Assembly: GCA_963971575.1 (NCBI GenBank)
Contig: OZ020624.1
Coordinates: forward strand, 27,974,356 to 28,038,355
Source of the DNA: Liopterus haemorrhoidalis
Lineage: Eukaryota; Arthropoda; Insecta; Coleoptera; Dytiscidae
DNA length: 64,000 nt
Reading direction: 5' to 3'
Shown: positions 10,971 to 21,530 of the stretch, piece by piece
Position numbering within the stretch: the first letter of the stretch is position 1
How the letters are laid out: each line of letters begins with the position of its first letter
Position numbers and translations under genes: made by a program
The notes under the pieces: generated by a model
Databases searched by the model: none
What the model was told of the DNA's origin: nothing
What the model saw: the letters and a program-made list of their open reading frames with translations, nothing else

Positions 10971-11771
10971 CCCTTAACGTACTAAATTTAATTAACCTAG
11001 TACTCACAGCCGGCCGGAATTCAAATTGAACGCGTGCGATAAAATGCAAGCATTTGATTAAGAGAGGTTCAACTGAAGAGCCTGGTTCGTCATTACTTGT
11101 ATAAAATTGATGGGCTTATCTATTGGTTTCTCGTAATAATATGGAGAAAACTTCTTCGAAAAACAGTGAAAAAACGGTAAAGGGCGACGAATCAGCAATT
11201 ATATTAGGGGCCGCTGTTTGGTTTATTCCAGTACGTGGTGGTGTAAAATCTAAAATATTGCCAGAATCTCCGGTCTTCTAGGCCAAAACTGGGTCTCCAC
11301 TTCTTCTTGTTCAGTTTCTTCTTCACTTTTCTCTTGTGCAATCGATAATATGGAACCAATTTCTTCATCCAACTCTTCGTCTGAATCGTCTTCTGCTATC
11401 ACTTCTTCAAATTCATTTTCTCGCCTGTTTTCCATTATAAGGGTATTCAATAAAAACGATACAAATTTTACGTGGTTTTAGAAACTATAACAAGCTGTCC
11501 CGTCAAGTGACAATATAAAACTGCCCAATTAGAAGATAAAATTCTACTTTTAATATCTACGCTTATGGCTCAAGGTTTAACTTTATTTTCTAAAATGAAA
11601 TATCCGTTCTCTACTAATTACGCTATTGCTTAGAAAGAATAAACAAAAACAGCGGTTCATATATAAACCGCTCAGCCAGCAGAATATACAAACCGCGGTT
11701 CATATATAAACCGCTCGGCCAGTAGAGTATGCAAACCGCGGTTCATATATAAACCGATAGTCCTATAAGGG
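10971..11771 (-). mobile_element. piggyBac-like element, short
   Basis: Flanked by TTAA at 10967-10970 and 11772-11775, with ends CCCTTAACG and (inverted) CCCTTATAGG. Minus-strand 11450-11250 encodes MENRRENEFEEVIAEDDSDE and further acidic residues, like the acidic N-terminus of piggyBac transposases. The rest of the gene is gone. At 11653-11757 a 43-bp unit containing the self-complementary CGGTTCATATATAAACCG is repeated about 2.5 times. Confidence 0.7.
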
Positions 11772-12050
11772 TTAAATCGACTTGGAACTTTTTCCATCCA
11801 ATTCAACATAATTTTAATCAAAATTCGCTATTTTGTTAGAACAACCGGTGTCACTTTAATTTGTCTAAAATACGCGTTCTTTTCTGTGAATTACTTTTGA
11901 CATATGCAAAACTATTTGCGCGCCATTTGTTTATGAGTTGTCTAGCAACCATTTATTTAGAAATAAAAACAAAAAATTATCAAGATAATATTACTTTCGT
12001 TAATCTCACATTTTTTAAGTGATATATACCATATTTTTGGACGGAAGGAG

Positions 12051-12448
12051 TAGTAGTTATTAATATTTCAAAGTGAGGCTAGTTTTGTCCAGGACTGTTC
12101 CTGGCGGAGGTGCAAAAGGTACGCATACTCCTAGGCGGTTGGACCCAAGTTTGGCCGACTACAGACTGGGGTTTTTTTTTTTAAATTTACATGTTTTTTT
12201 CTTAGACTTATCCTATTCTAATGAGTCTATAATAGTTAAAATATTTAAATTTTTGGTTTTAATTTCTTTTTTGTTCTGGTTTTTAACCTTATTATTATTC
12301 ATATAGATAACAAACATATTCAAGGAGACTAAATATTTTAGATTTAATAACAAAAAACAAACTAAATTATTTATAAATTGAACATTAATTTACTGGAATT
12401 TGGTAATTAATGGAACAATCAAGTTAAGGCAAACTTGCGTTCAAAATA
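12051..12448. other. no recognisable feature
   Basis: Follows the outer Stowaway-type element. A GC-richer patch at 12090-12170 and long T-runs were seen, but no supported gene. Confidence 0.35.
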
Positions 12449-13334
12449 CGAGGTGAAAATTAAGTAACCGAACTGACAATATAGCGTTTGATATGGCAAT
12501 ATTTTGGACTTGGGACTTGGAGGTGTGGCAGATAAACTGCTGATACGTCTTCAGTACGAGTTTGAACTTGCTAGAGTATTTTTTTTGTCCGTAGCGATTT
12601 TTTTCATGAAACAGTTTTTTCTAGTGCTTGCTAAAAATGAGTGACATTCATTTCGAGCAACGGTGTGCTATCAGATTTTGCTTCAGACTTGGGCACAGTG
12701 CAACGGAAACTTTTGCAAAATTTCAGCAGGCCTACGGAGACAATGTTTTGTCAAGGACTCAGGTTTATTGGTGGTTTAAGGCATTTTCAGAAGGAAGAGA
12801 GTTGATTGAATATGATTCTCATGACTTCATCTTCAAGAACTGATGAAAAGGTCGACAGAATCCGGGATTTTGTGCGTTCAGATCGTCGGTTGACAGTCAG
12901 AATGATTGGGGAAGAGTTGAATTTAACTCACACTACCGTTCATCAGATTTTGACCAATGAATTGGGGATGAGAAAAAATCTTGTCACAAAGTAATTTCAA
13001 TAAACGAGTTTTTGACCAGAAAAATCATTCCTGTGGCTCTTCAGCCTCCTTATTCGCCTGGCTTGAGTCCTTGTGACTTTTTCCTCTTCCCAAGATTGAA
13101 AAATCATTTCAAGGGACGTCATTTTGGGACACTCGAAAATATTCAAACTTCCATAACCGACCAGCTGAAAGTTATTCCATTATCCGAGTTCCAGCACTGC
13201 TATGAGGATTGGAAGAACCGTCTCCAGCGCTGTGTGGCTTCCCAAGGAAGTCATTTTGAGGGAGACAATATTGAATTGTAATTCTATTCGAATATATATT
13301 TTAATCAGTCCGATTACTTAATTTACACACCTCG
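12449..13334 (+). mobile_element. second mariner element, internally deleted
   Basis: Ends CGAGGTGAAAATTAAGTAAC (12449) and, inverted, CGAGGTGTGTAAATTAAGTA (to 13334), with TA on both sides. It is a different mariner subfamily from that at 8793. The central catalytic part is missing. Confidence 0.85.
12637..13281 (+). pseudogene. mariner transposase, deleted
   Basis: Starts MSDIHFEQRCAIRFCFRLGH, with helix-turn-helix signatures (QQAYGDNVLSRTQVYWWFKA; DRRLTVRMIGEELNLTHTTV). A frame change lies near 12830, then HQILTNELGMRKNLVTK and a stop. Sequence resumes at VALQPPYSPGLSPCDFFLFP and runs to EGDNIEL. The first and second catalytic aspartates were lost in the deletion; the third, in SPCDFFLF, remains. 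Confidence 0.85.
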
Positions 13335-14039
13335 TAGTTATTTACTTATAGAGTATAACCAGATATCCGCATCCGTATCCGCGGATATCCGCAAGAAAAA
13401 ACATATCCGTATCCGATGATTTTGTTTCGGATATTATACGGATATTTTATTAACAAAGGTGCAAAGTTTTTTTTTTTTTTTCAATATAAATATTTGCTTA
13501 AAAAAAATATTTTTACCTTGCAAATTAATTTTCATTCATCAGTAATTGTTATGTTTTCGTCATTAAAGTTTTTAAAGTGCTTCTAATAGATAAAATTAGT
13601 ACTTAGAAAAAAGCTATAAAAATATTTGTTTGCTAACTGTTTACTAAAAAAATACCTTTGAATAATCAATAACAGTATAAAAAATGTTTTCCAAGAATTT
13701 AAAAAAGTGTTTGGAATTTTATTTTTGAAACTTGAAACACTCTGAAAATGAAAATTTAAAAAATCTTAGCCTCCCGGCAAGACTATTGAGTATTGATACG
13801 CTCGAAGACGCTGTCTGGTGGTCAAATATGGTACTAGATACTCTAGTACTGTTTGAACTTATTACGTATGTTTAAGTGTTGATTTTATGTTAGAATGTAG
13901 AAGTTGTGAAAAACTATAAAAGCAAAACCTGTTGTAATGTTTTTGGTTGTCATTCAAGACAGGACGAAGATAGGCATCTTCGTCCAGAGCCAAGGCATTA
14001 TCAATAATCTTGTCCAGCTGACGACGACATGGACGTTGA
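13335..14039. repeat. low-complexity repeats, no gene
   Basis: Positions 13360-13450 repeat ATCCG-type words and include the palindromic ATCCGCGGAT. Positions 13784-13850 are a diverged copy of the repeat at 709-771. The remainder is AT-rich. Confidence 0.35.
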
Positions 14040-14559
14040 TGAAGTAGGGCAACAAAGTCCGAATGATGAAGATGCTGCTGAAGATATTTTGTGAATCCCT
14101 AAGGGGTAAAAAAGGGTGAAATTTGATTTCACAGATTCACAGTCTATATCTCTTAGAACCGATGAGATATAGGCTTAGTTTTATCTTACAAAGATTACCC
14201 ATATAAATGCCGAAAAACTTGTTTCAGGATTTTATCCTAATACATCTCTAATGGGGTGAATCTACAATCGGGGTGAATTATACATCTCGTCGTATTTCCT
14301 GTGTTTGTTGAGTTTTAACATTCTTTTTTGTCCCATAGGTGTCTTTTTAAAATATCTCGAATTGTTTTGACAGTTTTTCAAAATTTCACTCATAAAGGGT
14401 GAAATGTGATTTCAAGGATCGTTAATTTCTCTTAGGACCAATAATATATCGACTTGGTTTTTGTTTACAAAGATTACCTATACACATGTTTAAAAACAGA
14501 CTGATGATACACTAATGAGACCGTCAATATACCGTAGCGAAGCACGGGTACTCAGCTAG
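14040..14559 (+). mobile_element. Helitron 3' end (5' boundary unknown)
   Basis: The sequence ends ACCGTAGCGAAGCACGGG, then TACTCAGCTAG followed by T. A short hairpin with CTAG at its 3' side and insertion before T is the Helitron 3' end pattern, common in insects. The upstream limit is a guess: no clear 5' TC end or Rep/helicase gene was seen. Confidence 0.5.
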
Positions 14560-14720
14560 TCTTATATAATAATCGACTATGTCTGTTGTTTTTCGTGTAT
14601 CTATTATTTATATTCGGAACTCTTCGTATGTACTCAAACAGACGAGTACTAGGATATAAGAGACATACTAAGCATACGAAGGCCCTTGACTTATGCTGTT
14701 ACTTAAATGCATAATACAAG

Positions 14721-14941
14721 TCACTCCGTTGGCTTGTATTATGCATTTAATCGCGTTGGACTGGTGAACGGATTGTGAGTTCCATTCTCCGTTGGTGATA
14801 TTATTCGGGTGAGAATAATATGTTTACATTACTCTCATTTCACACTCATTCACCCCTCAGCCAGGTGTACGAGGATCGCCCCCTGGCATCGGCGATTAGC
14901 CTCGTTGCAGAAATAGGTCGATGTAAAATAAATAAATAAAA
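14721..14941 (+). mobile_element. SINE, copy 1
   Basis: Shares CGCCCCCTGGCATCGGCGAT, TAGCCTCGTTGCAG and an (AAAT)n tail with the copy at 28095-28300. The promoter region near 14751-14800 is tRNA-like (gttggactggtgaa, gagttccattctccgttgg). A 15-bp target duplication AAATGCATAATACAA flanks it (14705-14719 and 14942-14956). An inverted copy of the target also sits at its 5' side (14733-14750). Confidence 0.7.
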
Positions 14942-14956
14942 AAATGCATAATACAA

Positions 14957-15261
14957 ATATTTTTTGTCTTATGTGTGTTTAGCTTCGTCAAGACTTCTTT
15001 CAATGGAAGGATGAATATTCATGAAAAATTCACTAAGATCATTAGCAAGTCTTTAAAATATTGACCAAATTTAGTAATTCACAAAATTCGACCGAATTTA
15101 AAAAATTTTGTAAACTGAAAATCTTGAAAAATATTAATTTTTAATTATAATAAACACTTGCTAATGCCTTACGTTTCTTTTCCATTTCGTCTCCATCTTT
15201 ATTTAATTTATTTTGATATTTTATTGCATTTATCTATTTTGTTTGTTTTTCTTTTTTCTAG
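14957..15261. other. ABCG intron, nothing recognised
   Basis: AT-rich intron sequence ending in the polypyrimidine tract and 'tctag' acceptor of ABCG exon 2. Confidence 0.5.
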
Positions 15262-15407
15262 ATTGCAGAAGTACTGGACATGTTACGATTATCAAAAGTA
15301 AAAGACACACCGACAGAAAGATTGTCTGGAGGAGAAAGAAAACGATTATCCATTGCTTTAGAGTTAGTTAACAACCCACCTGTGATCTTTTTAGATGAAC
15401 CAACCAC
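15262..15407 (+). CDS. ABCG transporter exon 2 (signature and Walker B)
   Basis: Begins after 'tttctag' and ends at caaccac|gtaagt. It reads [20 protein letters not shown], then the ABC signature [13 protein letters not shown], then [16 protein letters not shown] with Walker B (VIFLDE, catalytic Glu present). The phase continues exactly from exon 1 (…KKLTA|IAEVL…) and splits the last Thr codon with exon 3. The intron before it is 7 kb, enlarged mostly by transposons. Confidence 0.95.
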
Positions 15408-15891
15408 GTAAGTATAATTTAGACCATTATCAAACATTATTAGAAGAGATTATTAGCTTTTTACCTTTTGTTTATAAGAACATCTTTGGTCAAATTTAAT
15501 ATAAAAATCGATCAACCACAAAAGGTAGCAGACCTAAAGGAACTACAATTTTGCAATAAATCTTTAATCATTTGTTAATGTCCAAATTATTATTGTGCAA
15601 TTTTAGCAATCAACTAAAATTTTTCAATTTCGAAATTGATATTACTTCCTACGATTATAAATTTATAAATATGGTATATTTCACAAACTATATTGGATGG
15701 TGAATATTATTCAAATTTTTATTGGGTAATAAATTTTATTGTCCATTGAGAAATATTTACGCAAGATGAATAGTTTTGGAAGGGCCCAATTTGGGATTAA
15801 ATCACATTTTTTAGTTTTTATCCTCGTTTGTAGATGGTGCTCTGAGGGTCTAAAGACATATTTTGAAGCAAATACAAAAAAGTATTCTTAA

Positions 15892-16149
15892 CACGTTCGC
15901 GGACAGTACGGCTATAGCCGTCGAATATTTTTCCTAGCTCAGGTCATAACGGTCTAAACCATCCTATTTTTTTATTCAAATATACAAATGACGGCTGGGG
16001 CAGGTTTTAATTCCATTTAAGTATATGAAAACTAGTATAACTGTCCTATCAGGAACATACCAAACACAGTAAATGTCCTATTATAAACAAAAATCTAAAA
16101 AAGTGACATTTTGGGTACATCTCATTGTACAAAACTGTCCGCGAACGTA
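15892..16149. mobile_element. piggyBac-type MITE
   Basis: TTAA at 15888-15891 and 16150-16153 flank 16-bp inverted ends CACGTTCGCGGACAGT and (inverted) TACGTTCGCGGACAGT. The 258-bp element is non-coding and lies in the ABCG intron between exons 2 and 3. It shares no obvious ends with the piggyBac-like element at 10971. Confidence 0.8.
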
Positions 16150-16561
16150 TTAAAAAAAAACATTTTCTTAAGCTGAAAACAATTTTTAAACAATGCGGGT
16201 GAATTTAACACGAAATTAACCCAAAACCAATTTTTTGCAAAAATTTATAACCTAAAAACGGTCATAGATGGCGACCTTGGAATCCTGGCGTCCTTGGCGT
16301 TTTTGGAATCCTTGTATACTTTTTAATATATAAAATAATTGGGGCCTTAATTCTGTTTCTCATTTTTTTTTATGGGTATTTAAAGAAACTAATGAATATG
16401 GCCAAAAATAAATTTTGTGTAGACAGATTTTTTTTTCCCAGAGAATATATTTGTATTTTTGTTGTACTCTTGAGAATAGCAATCACTTTTGCTTCTGCTC
16501 GTTACATTGTAACAATAATAATTTTTATTTTCCTCGTTATTTCTTCCAATTGTTGTTTTAG

Positions 16562-16800
16562 TGGTTTAGATGATCTGTCAAGTTCCCAGTGCATCCAACT
16601 TTTGAAATTATTGGCCCAAGGGGGTCGAACTGTGATATGCTCCATCCATACTCCAAGTGCTCGATTATTCGCAATGTTCGACCACGTCTACATTGTAGCC
16701 AATGGACTGTGTATCTATCAGGGTGTTGGGGACGAAATTGTCCCATTCTTAAGCAATATTGGCCTGGAATGTCCAACACATTACAATCCAGCAGATTTTA
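16562..16800 (+). CDS. ABCG transporter exon 3 (D-loop, H-loop)
   Basis: Acceptor 'gttttag', donor tttta|gtaagt. It encodes [19 protein letters not shown] (D-loop), [20 protein letters not shown] (switch histidine in SIHTPSA; most members read TIHQPSA) and [20 protein letters not shown], ending in [10 protein letters not shown]. The last Ile codon is split with exon 4. Confidence 0.95.
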
Positions 16801-16874
16801 GTAAGTACAGTTATAAATATTAGTTAAAAGCATACTTGCAATATACTCCTAATTAAACAAATATTTTTTTACAG

Positions 16875-17149
16875 TAATAGAAGTAGCGAGTGGTGAATAT
16901 GGTGATTATTTAGATAAAATGGTATCGTTAACAGAAAGTATTAGACAAACCCAACGGGTGCATCCACAGATTGAGGAATCTCATAATCACATCCCATATA
17001 TGCAGTCATCAGCAGCCCAACTAGGAGCAATTACCTACGCACCAACAACGCGGGAAATTAAGAAACGAATACCGAAATACGATAGCTCTGGATGGACACA
17101 ATTTAAAATTTTATGTAATCGGATGTTATTACAAAAATTTAGGGATCCA
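16875..17149 (+). CDS. ABCG transporter exon 4 (linker to membrane domain)
   Basis: Acceptor 'ttacag', donor gatcca|gtaagt. It reads IEVASGEYGDYLDKMVSL, a variable polar linker (about 65 residues with IPYMQSSAAQLGAITYAPTT), then WTQFKILCNRMLLQKFRDP, the conserved entry to transmembrane helix 1. 'NPADFxxEVASGEYGD' across the exon 3/4 join is diagnostic of the ABCG1/4 group. Confidence 0.95.
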
Positions 17150-17805
17150 GTAAGTATAAAGAGGAGGGGTTGAGGAAGGGAGTTGAGTTTAGTCCAGGAG
17201 TTCTTAACCTTTTCAAAGTTGCGGAACCCTTTTGCTAAGTAGAAAAATATGTGGAGTATCAAAATCAATAACATACATTCGACGACTAAGTGGATAATAC
17301 CTAGCTTTTTAAAAAGTAACCAAATCTCCTAAAGTTTCGTACAAAACTTATTAATTTTTAATTTGTAAGTATACGTATTTTAAAATTTATGAACAAAACA
17401 TTTTTTTTGGAAAATATAAAGAATATTTATTAAAAAATATATGTTCATTTTAATAGTGGATAAAATTAAGTGGAGGTTCATTTTTGATTTGGGGGTTGTG
17501 CTTCATGGCATGGCGCTTGAAATTTGATATTAATTGTTAACTCTGAAAAATATATGGACATTATTTCTGAAAATTTGGAAGAATCAGTTATATAGTTCAG
17601 CAATTTAAGATATGGACAACCCTCAAAAAAATAAGAGAATTCACTACAGCTTTTTTCTCCTCTCAACCTGAATTCTATTCAAACATCAAGGTGCGGCTAA
17701 TACTATAGCCAGGGGACTATTTTGGGGCCAAACTTTCAACAACCTGCCCAATGCCTTCTTTGTTTCTGACAGTTGATTGCTTATAAACTTATTTCCTTTT
17801 TTCAG
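17150..17805. other. ABCG intron
   Basis: Non-coding. CCAGGAGTTCTTAACCTTTT at 17193 followed by 'gcggaaccc' resembles one end of a hAT element of the 'CAGTGGTTCTCAACC' kind. A second end was not found. Confidence 0.4.
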
Positions 17806-17974
17806 AAATATATGCTACTGAACGTGTGCCTTTATATCTTCGTTGGAATCATGATTGGTGTCCTCTTTCTTGGAATGGGAAATGATGGATCAAAAACATT
17901 ATTTAATTTTGGATTTTGTTTCACATGTATCATCGTATTTATGTACTGCCCACTTTTGCCTGTCCTTCTGAATT
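17806..17974 (+). CDS. ABCG transporter exon 5 (transmembrane helices 1-2)
   Basis: Acceptor 'tttttcag', donor aatt|gtaaga. It encodes [40 protein letters not shown] and [14 protein letters not shown]. Two hydrophobic helices are joined by a short GNDGSK loop, as expected for the start of an ABC2-type membrane domain. It ends one base into a codon that exon 6 completes as Phe. Confidence 0.95.
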
Positions 17975-18254
17975 GTAAGAAATATTATAAAAAAAAATAT
18001 TAATACTTTTTCAACAAAAAAAAAAAAAACTACCCTAAACTGCTGGTTCAAATTTGACCTTCATTTAATTATTTTTTATCGATTTTCGTTCTTAAAGGGT
18101 CTTCGCGTTTCTGTATTTAAAACTTACAGGGGTTTCTTTAGAATCTTTTAGTAAAACAAGATGGTTACCACTATAATATTCATGAAACAAGAAAAATAGA
18201 AAATAATTGCGTCGAAAATTGAGGATACGTGAAGAAAACAGGTTAGTTTTGTCC

Positions 18255-19207
18255 GCCTCCTTGAGGTTCCTGACCATCCAGAATTTTACCGAACTGCTAG
18301 AGATCCTTGAACCTTCAGAATCAAATAAAACAAACAGAGCTCCTTGAGGTCCCTGACCATCCAGAGTTCCCCTGAACTCCTTGAGGTCCCAGACCTTCCA
18401 GAGTCAACAAGACAAACACGACCATTTTAGGTCCAACAACTCTTTGAGGTCCCTGACCATCCACAGTTCCTATGAACCCCTTGAAGTCTTTGACCGTCCA
18501 GAGTTCCCATGAACTCCTTGAGGTCACTGACCATCCAGAGTCAACAAGACAAACACGACCATTTTAGGTCCAACGACTCTTTGAAGTCCCTGACCATCCA
18601 CAGTTCCTCTGAACCCCTTGAGGTCCCTGACCATCCAGAGTTCCCCTGAACTCCTTCAAGTCCCTGATCATCCAGAGTCAACAAGACAAACACGACTATT
18701 ATAAGTCTAACAACTCTTTGAGGTCCCTGACCATCCAGAGTTCCTCTGAACCCCTTGAAATCCCTGACCATCCAGAGCCAAACAAAACAAATACAACTCC
18801 TTGAGGTCCTTGACAATCCAGAGTCAACAAGACAAACACGACCATTTTAGGTTCAGCAACTCTTTCCAGAGTTCCTCTGAAACCCTTGAGGTCCCTGACG
18901 ACCATCCAGAGCCAAACAAAACAAATACAACTCCTTGAAGTCCCTGACCATCCACAGTTCCTCTGAACTCCTTGAGGTTCCTGACCATCCAGAGCCAAAC
19001 AAAACAAATACAACTCCTTGAGGTCCCTGACTATCCAGAGTTCCTCTGAACTTCTTGAGGTCCCTGACCATCCAGACCCAAATAAAACAAATACAACTCC
19101 TTGAGGTCCCTGACTATCCAGAGTTCCTCTGAACTTATTGAGGTCCCTGACCATCCAGACCCAAACAAAACAAAAATAACTCCTTGAGGTCCCTGACCAT
19201 CCAGAGC
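18255..19207. repeat. minisatellite array, about 1 kb
   Basis: Tandem, unevenly diverged copies of modules such as ccttgaggtccctgaccatc, cagagttcctctgaac and cagagtcaacaagacaaaca. The minus strand is open for 180 codons (WSGTSRS/VRDLKE-type repeats). This follows from the repeat having no stop in that frame and does not look like a gene. It lies in the intron between ABCG exons 5 and 6. Confidence 0.85.
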
Positions 19208-19575
19208 CATGATAAACGCTTTCTAGCGTTTGTAATATCAATTAAAACACACAGATTCAAGCACAAACGAGCATTAATTACTACGTCTATTTACAATCTG
19301 TACACATATGTCATCATGTTATAGTTACTAACGTAAGATATTACAAAGGACGTCCAAGAACTAGTCCTGATCCTAACATGTATATATTTATTAATATGTT
19401 CCAATCAGTAAATTGAAAATTTTCAGTATAAAAAACAATAAAATGAAAGGAATTAAACTACTTGCAGTGTTAAATTTTCGTACTACTCTCGACTTTTAAC
19501 AAGCCAAAGTTTTTTTGTTGAAAAAGTATTAAATTATTTCTAATCAAAATTCTGTGTTAACAATGATTTTTTTAG

Positions 19576-19832
19576 TTCCTTTCGAAGTCCAATTATTAAA
19601 AAGAGAATACTTCAATCGATGGTATAATCTTCCTGCCTACTTCTTTGCCACAACTGTCGTCAATATGCCAATACAATTTGTCCTGGGTTCGATATACTGT
19701 TCCTTGGTGTATGTCCTAACCGATCAACCTTTGGAGATACAAAGAGTAGCAATGTTCTTCACAGTCTGTTTCATGATAGCCTTAATTTCAGAAGCTATAG
19801 GAATGGCTATATCTTCAACTTTAAATATTATT
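19576..19832 (+). CDS. ABCG transporter exon 6 (transmembrane helices 3-4)
   Basis: Acceptor 'ttttttag', donor attatt|gtaagt. It reads PFEVQLLKREYFNRWYNLPA, YFFATTVVNMPIQFVLGSIY and a further hydrophobic stretch VAMFFTVCFMIALISEAIGM. 'FPxExxxxxREyxNxWYxLxAY' is the ABCG signature around helix 3. It ends at a codon boundary, so either last exon (23243 or 31790) can follow in frame. Confidence 0.95.
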
Positions 19833-20300
19833 GTAAGTATGAGAAGTAAGTTAAAAACCTGGTACATTTGGGCAGTGGCCATAAGTAAGCAATATCCAAA
19901 GGCGGATTTTTTGTTGAGTTCATATTTTCAGCTAATATACGAAATAGAAAATGGGTAAATTATTTCCATGCATAATTCTTTAGATGTTTTTTGCAATATG
20001 CCAAAAACCATGCGTATGGTAAAGCATGCTTCATACAATCTGCGTACGCGTATCTGCGTACATCATGGTATAATGTGACACCTTGGTATGTCGTGATATC
20101 CACAATTTTAAAATTACAGCCTTTCCAGAAGGCTAAGTTTATTAAATTTTCATGATAAGAGTGTTTCAAGTTTCAAAACTCGTAAAAACGCGACATAAGA
20201 AAGTAGAGGGGAATAAGAAACTGAGAAAAAACAGGGTCTTGGTTGTTTTGGTTAGTAATCAATCTATCAAACTTCATTAACCGCGTTCCGTAAATAATAT
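19833..20300. other. ABCG intron, nothing recognised
   Basis: Non-coding intron sequence between exon 6 and a Helentron-like insertion. Confidence 0.45.
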
Positions 20301-21530
20301 TTTAGGGTTTTGTAGGTATGACAACCAAAAAACTCTTATAACGTCACTCATATGTCTATCTGCCTGTCTGTAGGGTAGAAATTGTAGACAAACGGCTTCA
20401 CTTAGAAAGTTGAAATTTGGCATGCTTATACAACTCTTTGACCCACATATAGAAAAAATATTGAGAGTTTAAAAAAATACATCCCGAGATAAATATAAAC
20501 AATTATGTATTTATAATTATGCATTTATAATGTGCATCAACAAGCAAATTTTTATTTTTGATTTTTTTTTTAATTGAATTTTTGCCAAAAATATTTAAAA
20601 AATCGTATGTCCCCCACCCTATCTCTTAGAGGCGTTGATCTAAAAATCTGGAAAAAATATGTATAATGAATTTTGATGGGAACCTGAATAGTTTAGAACG
20701 AATTTTTGATCAAGTTAGTTTTTCGAAAAATGTCGATTTTTTTGTGGTACGATAAAAAAATATTTTTTAAAATAATTATTGTGTGGTATCAAGGGAAAGT
20801 TTTTAAGACGTAATTAAGGAAAGAAAAGTAGTTTTTTAAAATTCTTTTTTTTTTAACACACTTATAGCCAAAAATATACTAAAAAGGTTCTTTTTGTCCA
20901 AAGAGGTTAAACTAAAAATCTGAAAAAAATTATAGGTAATGTACATTAATCTGAGCCGCAAACGTACGAGAAGAATTTTTGATCCGATTGCGTTTTTGAA
21001 AAATACTGCAGTTTTTGTGTTTTTGACAAAATTATTATTATTTTTTTTATTTCATGCTAAAATTATGGCTAAAAATATTATTGATTTTTTGTTGGCTAAC
21101 TATTGTTTAAATTACTTTAGATTTTTGTTTTTAAGGTATAAAAGAGGAATAAATCATTTAAAGTAATGAAATACTGAAATCAAATAACACATTGTTAATA
21201 GTGAGAAATACGTTTCCGAAATTGAAAAAAATGAAGTCATTTATCAATATATATTTTTATTAATTTAATGAAAACTTGAATACGAAGCAAATGCAGAAAA
21301 AAAAACACTGGAACTTTTGGCAAATTATTTAAATTTTGTCCAAAAAAATTAAATGGAAGCTCTTAGTACTCAAATAACGAATAAAAATGATTATCAAAAT
21401 TCTGTTGATTTTGATATAATTATAGAACAAATATTCCTAGGAATCCAGTATTATATTGGCTTCTTACACTTATTAAATACCTACAAAACCCTGAAATGTG
21501 TGAAAATTCACACTTCACATCAATTTTTTT
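20301..21530 (+). mobile_element. Helentron-like non-autonomous element, family B, copy 3
   Basis: Starts TTTAGGGTTTTGTAGGTATG and ends with ATACCTACAAAACCCTGA, the hairpin GTGTGAAAATTCACAC and CACATCAATTTTTTT. It has the same layout as copies 1 and 2 in the opposite orientation. The microsatellite is reduced to a few CTGT words near 20350. A segment of about 250 bp is internally duplicated. No tRNA-like module was seen. Confidence 0.6.

Larger units (their letters stand above)
10025..11809 (-). pseudogene. plant-type mariner-like transposase, split by two insertions
   Basis: From 11809 leftwards the reading is MLNWMEKVPSRF, then a piggyBac-like insert (10971-11771), then NSQSLNSPEFNVFDLGFF and NSIQSLQQ, then a hAT insert (10282-10889), then SPNTIDELMKCVQNVFNTLK and NVFLTFQ. 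A stop follows, then EGISYKIPHINKAKLHRKGR, and the frame ends at 10025. Dropping each insert with one copy of its target duplication makes the parts collinear with the C-terminus of the fragment at 8558-8767. The N-terminal part was not found. Confidence 0.7.
8360..12050 (-). mobile_element. outer mariner-like element with Stowaway-type ends
   Basis: The ends CTTCCTCCGTCCAAAAATAT (8360) and the inverted CTCCTTCCGTCCAAAAATAT (to 12050) are flanked by TA. 'CTCCCTCCGT...' ends are the hallmark of plant Stowaway MITEs and the plant mariner-like elements that mobilise them. A minus-strand transposase C-terminal half (11809-10025) of the matching type is inside. Three later insertions interrupt the element: another element with the same type of ends (8462-10014), a hAT element (10282-10889) and a piggyBac-like element (10971-11771). 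Confidence 0.75.

Noticed and set aside
8360..12050. Plant DNA contamination
   Set aside because: The Stowaway-type elements contain mariner and piggyBac-like insertions typical of insects and lie between exons of an insect ABCG gene.
16392..16561. Upstream extension of ABCG exon 3 as a separate 143-codon gene
   Set aside because: The part before 16562 is hydrophobic intron translation ending at a good acceptor. Homology begins exactly at the splice site.
18699..19241. 180-codon open frame on the minus strand
   Set aside because: It is the translation of the minisatellite at 18255-19207. The frame is open because the repeat lacks stops, and the same repeat reads open in other frames.
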